A DNA stretch of 64,000 nt from Grifola frondosa (taxonomy: Eukaryota > Basidiomycota > Agaricomycetes > Polyporales > Grifolaceae), in assembly GCA_001683735.1 (NCBI GenBank), contig LUGG01000003.1:2418001-2482000 (forward strand), read 5' to 3'. This document shows positions 23,340 to 35,317 of this stretch, piece after piece. The position numbers and the translations under genes are program-made. The notes beneath the pieces were generated by a model, which was not told the origin of the DNA, did not search any database, and saw only the letters and a program-made list of their open reading frames with translations. How positions within the stretch are numbered: position 1 is the first letter of the stretch; the number at the start of each line of letters is the position of its first letter.

Positions 23340-25437
23340 TATTTACGGTGAGTTGTATTTGGAAATTTTCCACGTGTCGCTGATTTCGTCCACTAGTATC
23401 TGTGTCTTTGGCTATTCGGACTTGTATAATACTTGTATCTTCTATGATTATTCTATTCAGGACCAATCACGTTTTCTTACAGACGCTCCATTGCTTCCAT
23501 TATGCGCCAGGTCCCTCCGAAGTTGTTCGCATGGGTCGAACGCTTACTGATGCATGTGTCCGGCAGGAGGACTCACAACAGAAGTTGGGATCAGTTCTTT
23601 CGATTGCTGGGGCGACATAACTTTATCCGCAAAGCTGAGTTCTGCTGGAAGGCCGCGTGACACATCACAGGACATAAAGGGCAAACTTACATGGTTTTTC
23701 ATGCAGCATGAGCGATTAGCTCGCGCATTAACTCCCTTGGCGGGAGCTTTTGCGCGGCATAGAAGTCCATAGTCCTTATATCGCTACAGCATGTGATAAC
23801 CTTCACGGAATACACATTCGAGGAGTTCTGCAGACAATACAAGATCACAATATCATACAAACTTTCTCCTACTGCGACACAGCATCTCAGTGAGCTCCAT
23901 GCGTCTGGCAGTCGGGCAGTATTCATTGATGTTGGGCGCTACAGTCAGGTCAGCATCGCACGTGATTTGTTGCAATACATGTACCCACAATACTGTTGCG
24001 GATATTGATGGCTAGGACATAAGATGATGGTGAGGAGGATTTTGTGCATATCCGGTTACTATCACTTACTATTGCCAACATCGTGCCTTGCATGCGTCCC
24101 CGCTGCAATTGGGGGGTGGTCGGGGCTGAAGATACAAGTGGTCTGGTCACATTTTATCTGTCAGACCATCAGTAACAAGCACGAATAGCTGGTATCACTA
24201 GTTGACAAACCTCTTCCACGGGCTGTGCGCAATCATATTGATGGTGAGCGGAACGGGGGCGATGAAGGTCAGAAGTTCTGCGTACCAAGTTCACGCTATG
24301 ATTACATCTGAAGATAAACGAGTTTTGATCAGTACTTTATCTCAGTCCAACAAATATTGGACGAACTTCACGTAAACATTTCGTACGCTTCATAAATCCA
24401 TTAACATTCATACACTCAGACGTAGCGGTTATACTTACTGGCGGTATCGACACATGTGGACTGATGGCTGTAGAAAGATTTGCTCAGGTGTTAAGAAGCA
24501 GCGGGTAAGTGGGTCTATTCATAAAGCAATGGATGGATGACCTTTTATGCTGATGAGGCGATATCTGTTTGTTATTGAGTTCAGATATCCATGAGGGCGG
24601 TGACTCTTTCGACGTTTCTTACTCAAGACATGTTGTGCGATTCTCTGCCGGCATTCTTCTCAAGCCCCATCCGAGAAGACAGATCCGCTAAACAGAATTA
24701 GGGCGGTCAATACACTTGACTTGTTTTGGCCTTGTGCCCGGAGGAGGCGTACCGAGGACGATGTGAGCGCGAGTCGAAAAGCAAATATTCCCCCCAACCA
24801 AGAAGCGTCTCTTCTCAGAAAAGTTTAGCTTGCGAGTTGCTTCGCATGTATAGATAAACTCTGCAGCGATGGCGTCCCGATGCCGAGAGCATGGAACCAA
24901 AACTTGCCGAGAAGATCTGGATATATGGACGCAATCTACGATACATATGGACTTACTCCATCGACCCCGAGCCGTGTTGTGGCGCGAAATCTGCAAATGC
25001 GAATATGCGTTACTTACATTACGAATTCCCGAGATCCGAGGGGTAGCTGGCTGGAGACCAGTATCGCGGATACTCTCTTGAATCTCAGGCGCTTGATCCA
25101 TAGTTAGTGTCCTGCACATGCCGTACGCCGATGACAAAAAGATGCCTTGTGTCGACAATGGAAGACTCGGTCAAATGTGAATACAAACTACACTTTGTAC
25201 TGCAAAAAAATTAGTAAGCCCAGGAATGCTAGTTTGACCTCAGGAACCGCTTCATCACAATAAATTCATCACAATAAATCTTCAGAGCTTAGTACGATGC
25301 CGGCTACATATTGTTTGACCTTCTAGGCCAAGAACGCGGCGCTGCGCAAATAGATAGTCGCAGTCTCCGAGAAATCATATATCAAACTATCGCTAGTGAA
25401 ATACATATGCGTACTACTTCTGTGAACATTCATGACT
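23340..25437. other. Gene-poor region of 2.1 kb with a weak minus-strand candidate
   Basis: Mostly short spurious frames. On the minus strand around 25100-24690 a 156-codon open frame starts with MDQAPEIQESIRD after an internal Met and contains plausible donor and acceptor sites. Its product matches no family I know and the intron choices are ambiguous, so I do not call it a gene. Confidence 0.3.
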
Positions 25438-28400
25438 TTAACACGATGCGTGGCCCACCTTCTCCTGCTCCACCGACGTCACAACGTCGAAAACGCCTGT
25501 TCCTGTCAGGCTGATCCTGCCCATAACGATGTTGCCTGAAGGCGTCGTCAAATCGTCAAAGTCACCATGCAGAGTGGCGTCAGATAGGAATGCTCCCGTA
25601 GTCTCGTAAGACGCTTTGAGCAATGGCGACGGATTAGTGGAGATGCCTTTACGATTAAACGGCCTGTAGCCACCGTCAAACGTCTAGCGTCATCTCGTAA
25701 GTATTGGATATACAAGCAGGCACAATTGACGTACCATGTAGTCTGCGATGAGTTCCAGGTGCCGGATATCTACATCAATCTTGTAGACAGCGAAAACACC
25801 CCCGATTTCTCGCAGAATGGCAGCTCGTGCCGCCTCAACACCATATGCGCACAGAAGCGCATAGACATCGTTGGAGTAAATCCCGTCTTCATCGATCATG
25901 CTCTCGCCATCTCCGCAAGCGAAGTGCCATAGACCGGGTATATTCGATCCGTTCGTCGTGAGCTGCATAACATTAGCAGATATGGCAACAACGCCGTCAT
26001 GGAAACTCACCGTGTATGACGGCTCCCCATTCTCATCATCCTCTTTGCTTTTGAAACAGTCCGTGATCCCTGGAATCTCACGTATTACAGTCTTGACGCA
26101 AATCCTTTCAACTAACCCTACAAGTAAAAGTTTAGGCATGGAGGATCCGAACTACACAGGTACATTAGTATACAATTTATCGCGAATTGAATTTCATCCG
26201 GACTTACTTGAAGTCCGATTGTACACCCAGAATCGCGGAATGTGAATGAAGTAGCGCTGGGTAGATTCTCCATGAACAGCCCCTCAACGAAGTCAAGCTC
26301 TTCCTGGCGCCAGTGTTCCGGTTCGCTTTGATCCTCACCTGCTTCGTCTTCAGAAGAAGCATAAGCAGCCTCAATGTCCGCTTCGTCGAGTTCACCTGTA
26401 CCATCGTCTTCGTCTTCATCATCGTCCTCGTATGTTGCCTGTTCCTTGGTCTGACGCTTCCTCTTTGCGGAGGTTGCGTCGCCATCACCAATTTCGCTGA
26501 CCTCATCGTCGTCCTTTCTCCGCGTAACACCGTCATCTCCCTCGCCTTCGCCATCATCTCCACCAGCAGCAACACCACTCCGTTCTCGTACCGCCCTGCC
26601 TTTGCCCAGTTCCGATTTTTGACTATTTAGATCGGCCTCAACTTCTTCAGTTCCATCTGGAGCTCCTTCTTGAAGATCATGGGGAATTTGGTGCCGAAAA
26701 AGGCTAGAATCTCGGATGGTTGAACGCCATACTCTACCTGATATTCCGCCTTGGATAGAACGCGAGGTTGACTATGAACTCCTTGCTCCTAGCCTCGCCA
26801 TTGACCACAAGCTGTTCAGTGACTGTAACTTTGTCTACGACATGCGAGAGAGCTAGTCGGCTGGCTGATTTGCAGAAGCCGTCAATCTCGGAGGAGAGCA
26901 ACACCTGATCGAACCTTCATGGTCATAGAAGGAGTTTTGGGTTTTGTAGAGGCTGTCATCACGATTTCTCGAAGACGAGGGATACCGAGAGTGACGTTCG
27001 CAGCGCCATGTCCTGCGGGACTATTAATTTAACATGGCGTTTATAAGATGTAGCTCACCTGCGAAATGGAAAGTATTCAGCGTCATCTGAGTGGAAGGCT
27101 CGCCAACACTGAATTTCGTTATATCAACAAAAGATTGAGATATGTAATCACGCAGACATACCCTTGTGAAGCGAGTAGGCCGACTGCTTCTCCGGGCTCC
27201 ACCAGGCTGCGCATGTATTTCACTTCCATCAAGAGTCTGAACAACTTCGCAGACAATGGAGGTTTACGCTTCTTGATAGGTAGATCTCCTTCATCCTGGC
27301 CCTTCTCCTTGATCAGCCGCTGTGGGTTTCTCTTGATATACTCGTCCACCTTTTCTGCGAACTTCTCCGATGTACTGCCGAGATATCGACTAGGAGAATA
27401 CTTCGAGATTGTCGGCATGTATTTGTCTCGCTTGCTCGGCTTATCCTTGTACTTGATTATCTTTTTCATGTACTCCTGAGCCTCCTCGCTGACTACGCCT
27501 TGAAGCGCCTTCGGTTTGTAACGGTTGACGAAGGATGTCTCGTTCCGCGCAATAAATTCGAATTGAAGCAGATGTTTCTGCTTTGTGACGTCTAAGGAGT
27601 CACCGCCGTAGTTGAATTGGTATATGGAGGAGTCGCTGCCGCGGACAGTGTTGTCATAATGGATACGGATGCCTTCTAGATGTTTAATGAGACAACGCTG
27701 CAAATATCCAGACCGCGACGTTTTGACCGCGGTATCGATAAGTCCTTCTCGACCGGCCATACAATGGAAGAAGAATTCCTGCGGCTTGACTCCGGTCAAG
27801 AAACGACTAGCCACATAACCGCCGGCGATAGCTTTTGTCTCGAACGGTTTGAACGAGGGCAACGTTTTCCCACTGACCATTACAGGCACTCGACGACCTT
27901 CGAGTTCCTGCTGACCCAAGGCACATGAGATCTGCTGGGCATTGACATTACTACCCTTAGCGCCCGAAATCGTCATTGCCTGCATGTGGTTATGGGGAAA
28001 CTGACGCAAGAGGCCATGGGGTATGCAGGCGTCAGCGATGGATTGCGTTAATTTCGCCAATTTGCTCTTGACGGACATATCAAGACCAGCCATCTTGTTA
28101 TCATCTCGTAATACATCTTCCAAAAGTGACCGAAGGGCTGCTGGCTTGTCCTCTTCCAAGCTGTCGCTGAGCGACGGGAAGTTGTCCATGGCACCTTCCG
28201 TCCCTAACTGAGCCCCGCGTTTCAACAACTCTCTCCGCTTGGCGTTACCATCTGGAGTAAGCGCAAGATCGTCCATCCGACAAGTAAAGGCGCGATGCTG
28301 CAAGAACTTGGTAAACAGGCGGCTCAAGATACCAAGAAGTTTGCCCGCAACGTCGGCACCATAGAGCTCATAGACAGAGTGAACGAGACCGTACTCCGAA

Positions 28401-31400
28401 GCACCGAAGGCCGACTTGTCCAGAACCCCAGAAAGTAGTTCACCATCAAGGAAAATGACTTTGTCCTCTTGAGAGTCATTTCCCCACAGCTTACCAGGCA
28501 CCTTTGCTTGAGCATGAAGATTGAGCCCGTCGAAGTTACTGGGAGTGATATTCTTCATTACGGTTGATATCTACCACAGAGGAAGCATTACCCGTTAACG
28601 TGAGCTGTGATTATCCAAAAAAGTAACTACTCACGACTTGCTTCCCTGTCCAGAGAGCCTTTGGTTTCCAGATGTGGTGGCAATGTGACCAAACGTCCAC
28701 TGTGATGCCCTGATTCATCCTCTGGGCGAAGGGCTCCATACAGCAACTGGAAATATTCTTCACGCGTGAAGAACGTATCCTGGGCTGTCATCCAGAGACC
28801 AGCGACTACATGGTCCTGGATCAATCCCCGCAGGGGTTTGCCTGATGTTGGTACCAGATATTGATTGTCCGTATTCGCTATGAACATTGCCTCGGCACGG
28901 GCGACCTGATTTTCTGTACTCTATTGCATAAGTGGAGGTATGCGTGCGCGAAACCTAGACTCACGTGGAAAATGGATGTTCATTTCTAAATGTGGCATCA
29001 AAGCTCTGGACAAAAAAGAAATTGGAAACTACTTACCATCACCGTCGAAATCAGCTGGTCAATCAGTTAAAGTGAGAAAAAAACTGAGATTTTGAAAATA
29101 GCATCCTCACCATTGTAAGAATTACTACGAGAAAAGGCCTCAGCGAACATAAGTTACAACAAGCGTAGAAACATACCAGTTGGCGTAATGCATCCGGATC
29201 GTCTTCTCTCCGTGGAGGACACGAGCTTTGTGTGCCATCATACTAGGTTTATGCAAAGTTGGTTGACGATTCAAGATGAGGATATCGCCATCGCGTAAGT
29301 GACGATAAACTTTCTTGTTGATCGCCGGTGTTCGAGTGTACAGGCCGTGTCGTGCTGCTGAGCCGTGATTACTCTTGAGGAGTCAGAAGCTGGTTCGCAA
29401 TGGCTGTCCGTTGCTCAACAGTTAGTTTATCCTATGAGAGCTATGTCAGCATGTGGCCTTTGAAGTTAAGACAACACCGTACAGGAACTGCAAATGACCG
29501 TCTTCATATTCGACCATGGTAGCACCGGGGTATCCTCGTGGACCAGTGATGACATACTGTCTGAGCTCGTGAAAGTTGGAAGGAGTGACCGGTTCAGGGA
29601 ATGTCAGCGTGCGTGCGAAGACAGGCGGAATTCCAATCTCATTCGGCTCGATGTTGACATCAGGGGATATGACTGAACGTGCAGCGTAGTTGACACGTTT
29701 TCCCTATAATTAATTGCTTCAGACTGGAAAAACAAATAGGAATGGAGGTTACACACACCATCATATGCTTCCTGAAAAGCCCTTCCTTCTTCTCCAGCCC
29801 CTGTTTAACGCCAGCCGGAGGTAATCTTCCTTGGCGGATCGGCGTCGGATTCTTGCTACTGTCAATGAAGCTATTGACGTCGACCTGCAGCTGGATCAAA
29901 GAGTCCAGAAGTGACTGTAGAATTCTCTTTCGCGTTGCATCGTCTGCCTCCGAACTCTTCTGCGACGCAGCTCGCAGGCTGTCATTGAGGTCTCGTAGTC
30001 GATAGGAAGTAACAAGCACCCTTGCAAGGAGCTCGTTCTGTGGGTGCTCAAAGAGCATCTCCGCCATCTTTGCGGGGGCCGGAAGCGAGTCGGGGCAACC
30101 GGAAGAATATCCAAGAAGAACATATCAGCGGATGCTAATGACAAGCCGTGTTGCGTGATGGGAGAAAAAGGGCCGTGTCGACCAAAGAGGAGGGAACACA
30201 TCACCGACTCATTCGCGAAGAGACGTCGTAGGTGGGCGCGACATTCTTCAGGAGCCATAACGCGTTCATTGCGACCTCGAGTGGTCTTGACCTTGCCGCT
30301 CGCCGATTTGGGAAGAGCGGACGTATTCTTGCCAACATCATCATTCTCAGAGAAAACATCTTCACCCTCAGACTCGGATTCGGACTCGCCGTCTGAACCA
30401 TCCATGACATCGACAGCGTCCTGGGCTCGACTAGGAACAGATGACTTCGCCCTCTGTTGATCGAGCAGAACATTGGGTCTCTTCAGTCCGATATAGGCGT
30501 GCTGTTGTTTCTGCTTTATTGTCAAGTCGTATTCAATAATTTTTGTGTATCCCTCTTTGCGGAACGTGTAGCCATGCCTATGTAGCGTCATTGGCTGATG
30601 ATTCACGCAAACGATACTAAGTGAGAGATGACTCACGCTCCACAATTTGGATTCTGACACTTCCTGGTGATTGCTGTCTTAAGAAAGTCGGAAATGAGAT
30701 CCTTGCGGGCTTGATACACAAGGCCATCTTTGTAGGAATCGCGTTTGCTGCTAGAAGCCTGGGCAAGGTGAACTGCAACGTATGCATTCACCCTGCTTTC
30801 AAAGGCTTCATACGTCTCTGCAGGCTCCTCTTCCTCGTCTTCGTCTTCAATACGTTTTGACTTCCTGGTCATATTAAAACGCAAGTCATCCAGAGTTTCG
30901 GCTGCAATAAGGAACCCATGTTCCAGCAAGCGAAGCTTGGCCACGTATTTACATAGCTAGGCACCGTCAGCTACACTGAATGACCACATTACGTTACTAG
31001 ACACTTACCACGAAACGGCTAACTTTGAACCTGTGGCAGAACAAGCACGTCCCACGCAGAAGATGATACATGTTGACCATGAACAGGGGATGAAACACCG
31101 GGCGGGTAACTCTATATGGCCGAAGTGACCAGGGCAGGTATAATATGTGAGTCGACATGTTGCGCAACTACAAGGAGTATAAGCAACACTCCAGCACATT
31201 TTTAGTCGTAGGACTTACAGATCCTTTTTGTCGCTAGGCCCAAAGCCGGATCATAAAGACCACCAATATTTGGTCGGTTAAGATCATCGAGCAACACAGG
31301 GTTGACAATCTGCTTCACAGATATGCGGCGGACATCCTCGCTGGTCAGGAATGAGAACGAAACGCTCGAGACAGTGGATGGCACAGAATGAGCAATATTC

Positions 31401-31402
31401 AT
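25438..31402 (-). CDS. RPA190: DNA-directed RNA polymerase I largest subunit (A190/RPA1), several apparent frame breaks
   Basis: The catalytic subunit that transcribes rDNA in the nucleolus. Seen in order: [16 protein letters not shown] start, [11 protein letters not shown] zinc-binding clamp region, an acidic insert near 30350-30420, [22 protein letters not shown], the metal-binding loop N-x-Y-NADFDGDEMNIHFP, the bridge-helix region ([26 protein letters not shown]), [27 protein letters not shown], the Pol I-specific acidic stretch ([10 protein letters not shown]), and the C terminus [19 protein letters not shown]. The gene is split into many exons, three of them microexons. One base appears missing at 30074-30078 (C run), near 29400, near 31090, near 26920, near 26740 and at 26636-26643, each between peptides that continue the family alignment. 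Exon joins in these spots are therefore provisional. Confidence 0.92.
28965..29124 (-). other. Three consecutive microexons (14, 18 and 21 nt) encoding the Pol I catalytic loop
   Basis: On the minus strand the exons 29124-29111, 29054-29037 and 28985-28965 are separated by introns of 56 and 51 nt and flanked by further introns (29125-29176 upstream). All four donors are GT and the acceptors AG. Joined, they read N-S-Y-N-A-D-F-D-G-D-E-M-N-I-H-F-P, the invariant magnesium-binding loop; the 18-nt exon alone carries the three metal-ligand Asp residues. Confidence 0.8.
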
Positions 31403-31637
31403 AGCAGTTCCACAGCTAGAGCGTCACAAAACAACAGCGAGAGAATATAAGGCAATTCAAGGAGTTCAAGGCTCGCTTTCCTCAGCTGGAAGTATATGAT
31501 TTCCAAAATTTCCGGCGCGTCGGTCACGTGACCATGTTTTGCCAACCAGTCACCGTGAGAACCGAGAAATTGATACGTAGAAGTTTAAGAATGCCTGGTA
31601 GGCCTGGGTCCAGCAATACAATACAATGCAATACGCG

Positions 31638-32825
31638 CTACAATATCCCGCTACCTCGCCGACCACCTGCAGGCCGCTTCCCAGTCTTGATCTTTTGCGC
31701 TTCCCCAACTAACTCTCCTATGAGTTTGTTATACGTCTCCGAATCCTGTTGCAGAGCGTCCCGCGTCTGCAGGAGATATGTTAGAAGTGCTGAAGTGTTG
31801 GCCGTTTGTTCTTTCATGTCTGCTAGAAACGACTCGACTTCTGTGACTGGCAGTAATTTCAACGAATCTAGATCGTAAAATACTTTGAATTGACATGCTT
31901 GAATTTTAGAGTTATCCCACAAACCTGAGGACAGATCGAGCAAATGCGAAATCTTGGCCTCGTCCAGAACAGGGCGTGGACCAAGTCGTAGCTGCGTGGC
32001 AGCAGAGGGACCAGTTGTCATTTGAGGAGATCCAGGATTGGAAGACCCCCGCGCGAACTGTTTATTACAGTTGATGCTTGTGATTTGGGCGGTGTGCGAG
32101 GGCCAGGAGGTGCAGACATAGGACGTGTTGTGATTTCTAGCATGGGTAACCTCCCGTTCGCTCGCGGCAGAACTTCATCCAAGTTAACTGGTACTCCAAG
32201 CGATATGAGGTGTCGTCGTCGGATGCGCGAACGCGTCCAGTTCACCGGCTGGAATGAAGGGGTTGTCGGCGGTAATAGCATGATATAACTGACGACTGTC
32301 ACAATCTGTGATTTAAGATACAAGCTGCTAGACTGAGAAAACAAGTCATAAATACCTCTCAGCCGTCACCAATGTCTGGTTGAGGCCTCCCACTTGCCTG
32401 ATCTCTTCGTCGGTCAGGTGCGATACATTGTCATGGGCCCATAGCGGTCCCAGAATATTATCAACCTGTTCTTGCAGGTCTTCTGTGGAAGGCATCGGAT
32501 TCAGGCGCAGTGGCCTCCAACCCTTGGATGGGCCAGATATCCACACATCCTCGGCATAGCCCACGTCCTCATTAAACCCCGATGTGAACCCGGGAGTAAC
32601 AGGTGCCCCTTGATCGTCGCCGAAATCACCAAAATCACCAAAATCATCATCTGCCTCGTCTTCTGATGCTGCTAGGGTCTCCGCAGGGGTACCGAAATTG
32701 TCGAAGTCATCGAATCCATCTTGAGTGGAAAGAGCTGGGGACGAGGAGGGTGTTCTCTGTTTAGTGGGTAACAAGTTATCAGGAACAGTCCAAACAGATG
32801 CTCCAAAGGTGATATCATCGTCCAT
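31638..32825 (-). CDS. Laa2-like (DUF5102-type) trafficking accessory protein
   Basis: Seen: an acidic N-terminal third with repeated GFDDFDNFG and DFGDFGDFGDD motifs of the kind that bind clathrin-adaptor ear domains. Then comes GPLWAHDNVSHLTDEEIRQVGG, then SRIRRRHLISLGVPVNLDEVLP, and a C-terminal helical region (LTYLLQTRDALQQDSETYN). The architecture resembles the fungal Laa2/YBL010C family that helps recruit the AP-1 partner Laa1, and I infer that function. The third exon begins after a 53-nt intron joining LSS to DSLKLLP. One C seems missing at 32024-32028 (minus TCTCCTC) between PILDL and MTTGPSAAT. It is divergent from the next gene with 126 bp between starts. Confidence 0.6.
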
Positions 32826-32951
32826 TGTATGAAGGTAACCTGAATACTCGTGTGGTGGTAGTGGTAGTCCTGTGGTGGTCGTGAGTCGTAAAACAGCGCC
32901 GGCGCCACTTTACATACACCTACTAAAGTTGCTCATCGCTACTGGCACAGC

Positions 32952-33891
32952 ATGTCGACGTCCTTAGCCGAGCACTCATTCCTCTTTGCTTCGCTTGATT
33001 CCAAGCAGGCTACGACCGCTCGAAAGGTGCATATACGTCGTCTATATGATATTCTACATATCTGCTTGCAACGTAATGATCTGCATCGCGCTCGAAGAGC
33101 ATGGGCAATCCTTGTTCGATGCAAGGAAGTGAATTGGAAAACAATGTGGAGAACAAGCGTTCAACTTCTGGCCTTGTCAACAGAAGACATAGCAGAGCCA
33201 GATGCTCAAAGAGTGAAATTTCTGACTGCCATGATGAGACAGCATCCTGATGAGGTGAGTCGTCTACGTTCATTCTTCGCAATGGCTGATTGGTACCCCA
33301 TGCCACGGTATTGAGCGCGAATCAATTCTTAAAGAACTCATTCTACGGCTCATTAATTCTGAGTTGTACAGACAAGCAATGGAGGAGCTTGAGTTGTATG
33401 CGCTATTTGCATTGGCTTTGATTAGCTTGACTGCTTATAATCATGCGTCCGGCAGGTATCTTCCGTCCTTTCCATACCAAGACAACCCTGTCTTCCATTT
33501 GTATGCTGGTCTCATCTCTTTGTACCTTGCGCAGCCATCGTCGAATCTTTTCTTGGGCGAGGAGTTCACAAATGGTCTGTCTCGAATACTCTCACTTGAT
33601 TCTCACATGAACACCTGTGTAGGCTCCGACTGGGACGCAAACCTCGTTCGCGACGCCCAAGGCCGCTTTGAAAGAGCTAAGGCCCTGGATCCAACCAATG
33701 TTGTCGCAATTGCATTTCTTGACCAAGTATCTCCAGTCCATGCGGATTTCTTGCGGTCATGATGTTGATGGACAGTATCATAGCTTCCAGATATCACCCG
33801 AGCTACACGCGATCGTAACACGCAAGACTCAGATGATGAAAGTACCATGCATATAGACAGAACAAGCCGTCGCAAGCGCATCAAGACATGA
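32952..33891 (+). CDS. Rrn11-like RNA polymerase I core factor subunit
   Basis: Seen: basic helical N terminus LYDILHICLQRNDLHRARRAWAILVRCKEVNWKTMW, then repeated helices (RESILKELILRLINSELYRQAMEELEL, YLPSFPYQDNPVFHLYAGLISLYLAQ), and a C-terminal GRFERAKALDPTNVVAIAFLDQ. The RNDxxRARRAxxILxRCKEV pattern is what I recall of Rrn11, the TPR-like core-factor subunit binding rDNA promoters. The assignment is from motif memory, not a search. Introns lie after HPDE, within the middle and after FLDQ. The last exon may need one indel: a frame ending DESTMHIDRTSRRKRIKT stop at 33889-33891 looks more protein-like than the alternative ending at about 33856. Confidence 0.55.
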
Positions 33892-35317
33892 GCGATGCAC
33901 TGAAGGCTTCATGTCACCTCATCACCCTACCATCAGCTTTATTATTGGAAGCACGATAGAGTTCTCCTAGGCAGGGGCGAACCGACGGTGGTCGGCATAA
34001 TGCCAATTGCTCTTCTCTGTCCATCACCATGGTATGTATCAAGCTAAGCGGAGGAATAGAAGGATGCGCAGCGATAGGTACGAGAGCCGTGGATTTTGGT
34101 GGACACAGGGCTAGCAGGATTGGGACGGTCTGGACGATTCAATAGGTTGAGTGGCGGTGGGCTGTCCCTTGATAATAGCATAATCGATGACGCACTGTTG
34201 ATATTGTGTGGCAGCATGGCATGTGTTCCGGAGCGTGTTGCTAACGACCCTGGACGGTGGCACGCTCAGGGACTCTGTCCTATTGGTAGTCCCTATGATC
34301 CTGGCAAGACAGCGTCGGACACTGCCGGTGATCCTGCAGGTGGGATCCTGTCCACAATTTCGCATTCGTTTCTGACTTTGCTCAGTGCGGAATAGCAACA
34401 ACGTTTCACCATAGGAACGCAGGTATTCTATCTCATGCTGAGCCGACATGTCGCTTTTCGTCAAAGCATAATTCACAACTTACGATCGATTACCGGGATT
34501 TCTGCCGCGCTACAGGCACCACATAAGAATACCAGTCCAGTGAGCTCATTCACACTAGAGTCCTAGATGCAACTCCAGAAGCAATCTTTGATGTATTTCA
34601 AATGGCCATTTTCTATTTTCCATGTAGTATCAGTTCAACAGAAAGAACCCGCGGAAGGGTCAAAGCATGCGGCTGGCATGGCGGTTGGGAAAGTGTTTTT
34701 CATACGATAATTCCATGGCAGCAAATGCGACGTTATTGTTAACATCCGATGATGATAACGTCAAGTAGTCCTGACGATGAAATGAAGCGAGGAATATCTC
34801 CGTCTTGAGCGGACGTCTAGCTGGCAAATTTGAGACTTTAATCCTTTCTGAAATTACGTTTCCTAGGTCCGTTCTTCGTGTCACCATGTGTTCGCGCAGG
34901 TGAATTGTGAGGACCCGTGTCGCCGCAACTCCCCGAGATCACGAACAGCCTATCTAAGGAGCATAGGACACGCAGCTGAGCGCAGGATCCCCTGACAAGC
35001 TGGTGTTGGCCTCGTTCATCGTCACCGCTGTTTTGGCGTCTCATCTGGAGCAGTTGGAGTGACGGCCCCGGCTGAGTGAGATGTACAGCAGAGAACACCC
35101 TCTACATCACTAGACCCACAACCATAGCTGAGATGACAGAAGCGATGCATTTACGCACTTGGGTCGTTAACGACGGTGCCACAAACACCATCTATACGTC
35201 ATCTCGCACTACCGTTAAAATAGTGTTCTATGTACACATACATACAGCATTGAATGTAGATTGGAGATAGCATAAAGCCGTAATATATCGCGAAACTTTC
35301 GCTATCCGTTGATGCGA
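33892..35317. other. Intergenic region of 1.4 kb
   Basis: Between the convergent Rrn11-like and CSC1-type genes. Open frames up to about 120 codons exist on both strands but overlap each other, have no recognisable domains and mostly lack splice partners. No RNA gene or repeat is evident. Confidence 0.4.

Noticed and set aside
19279..25437. tRNA-like B-box matches (GGTTCGA) in the gene-poor stretches
   Set aside because: No matching A box at the right distance and no cloverleaf could be drawn.
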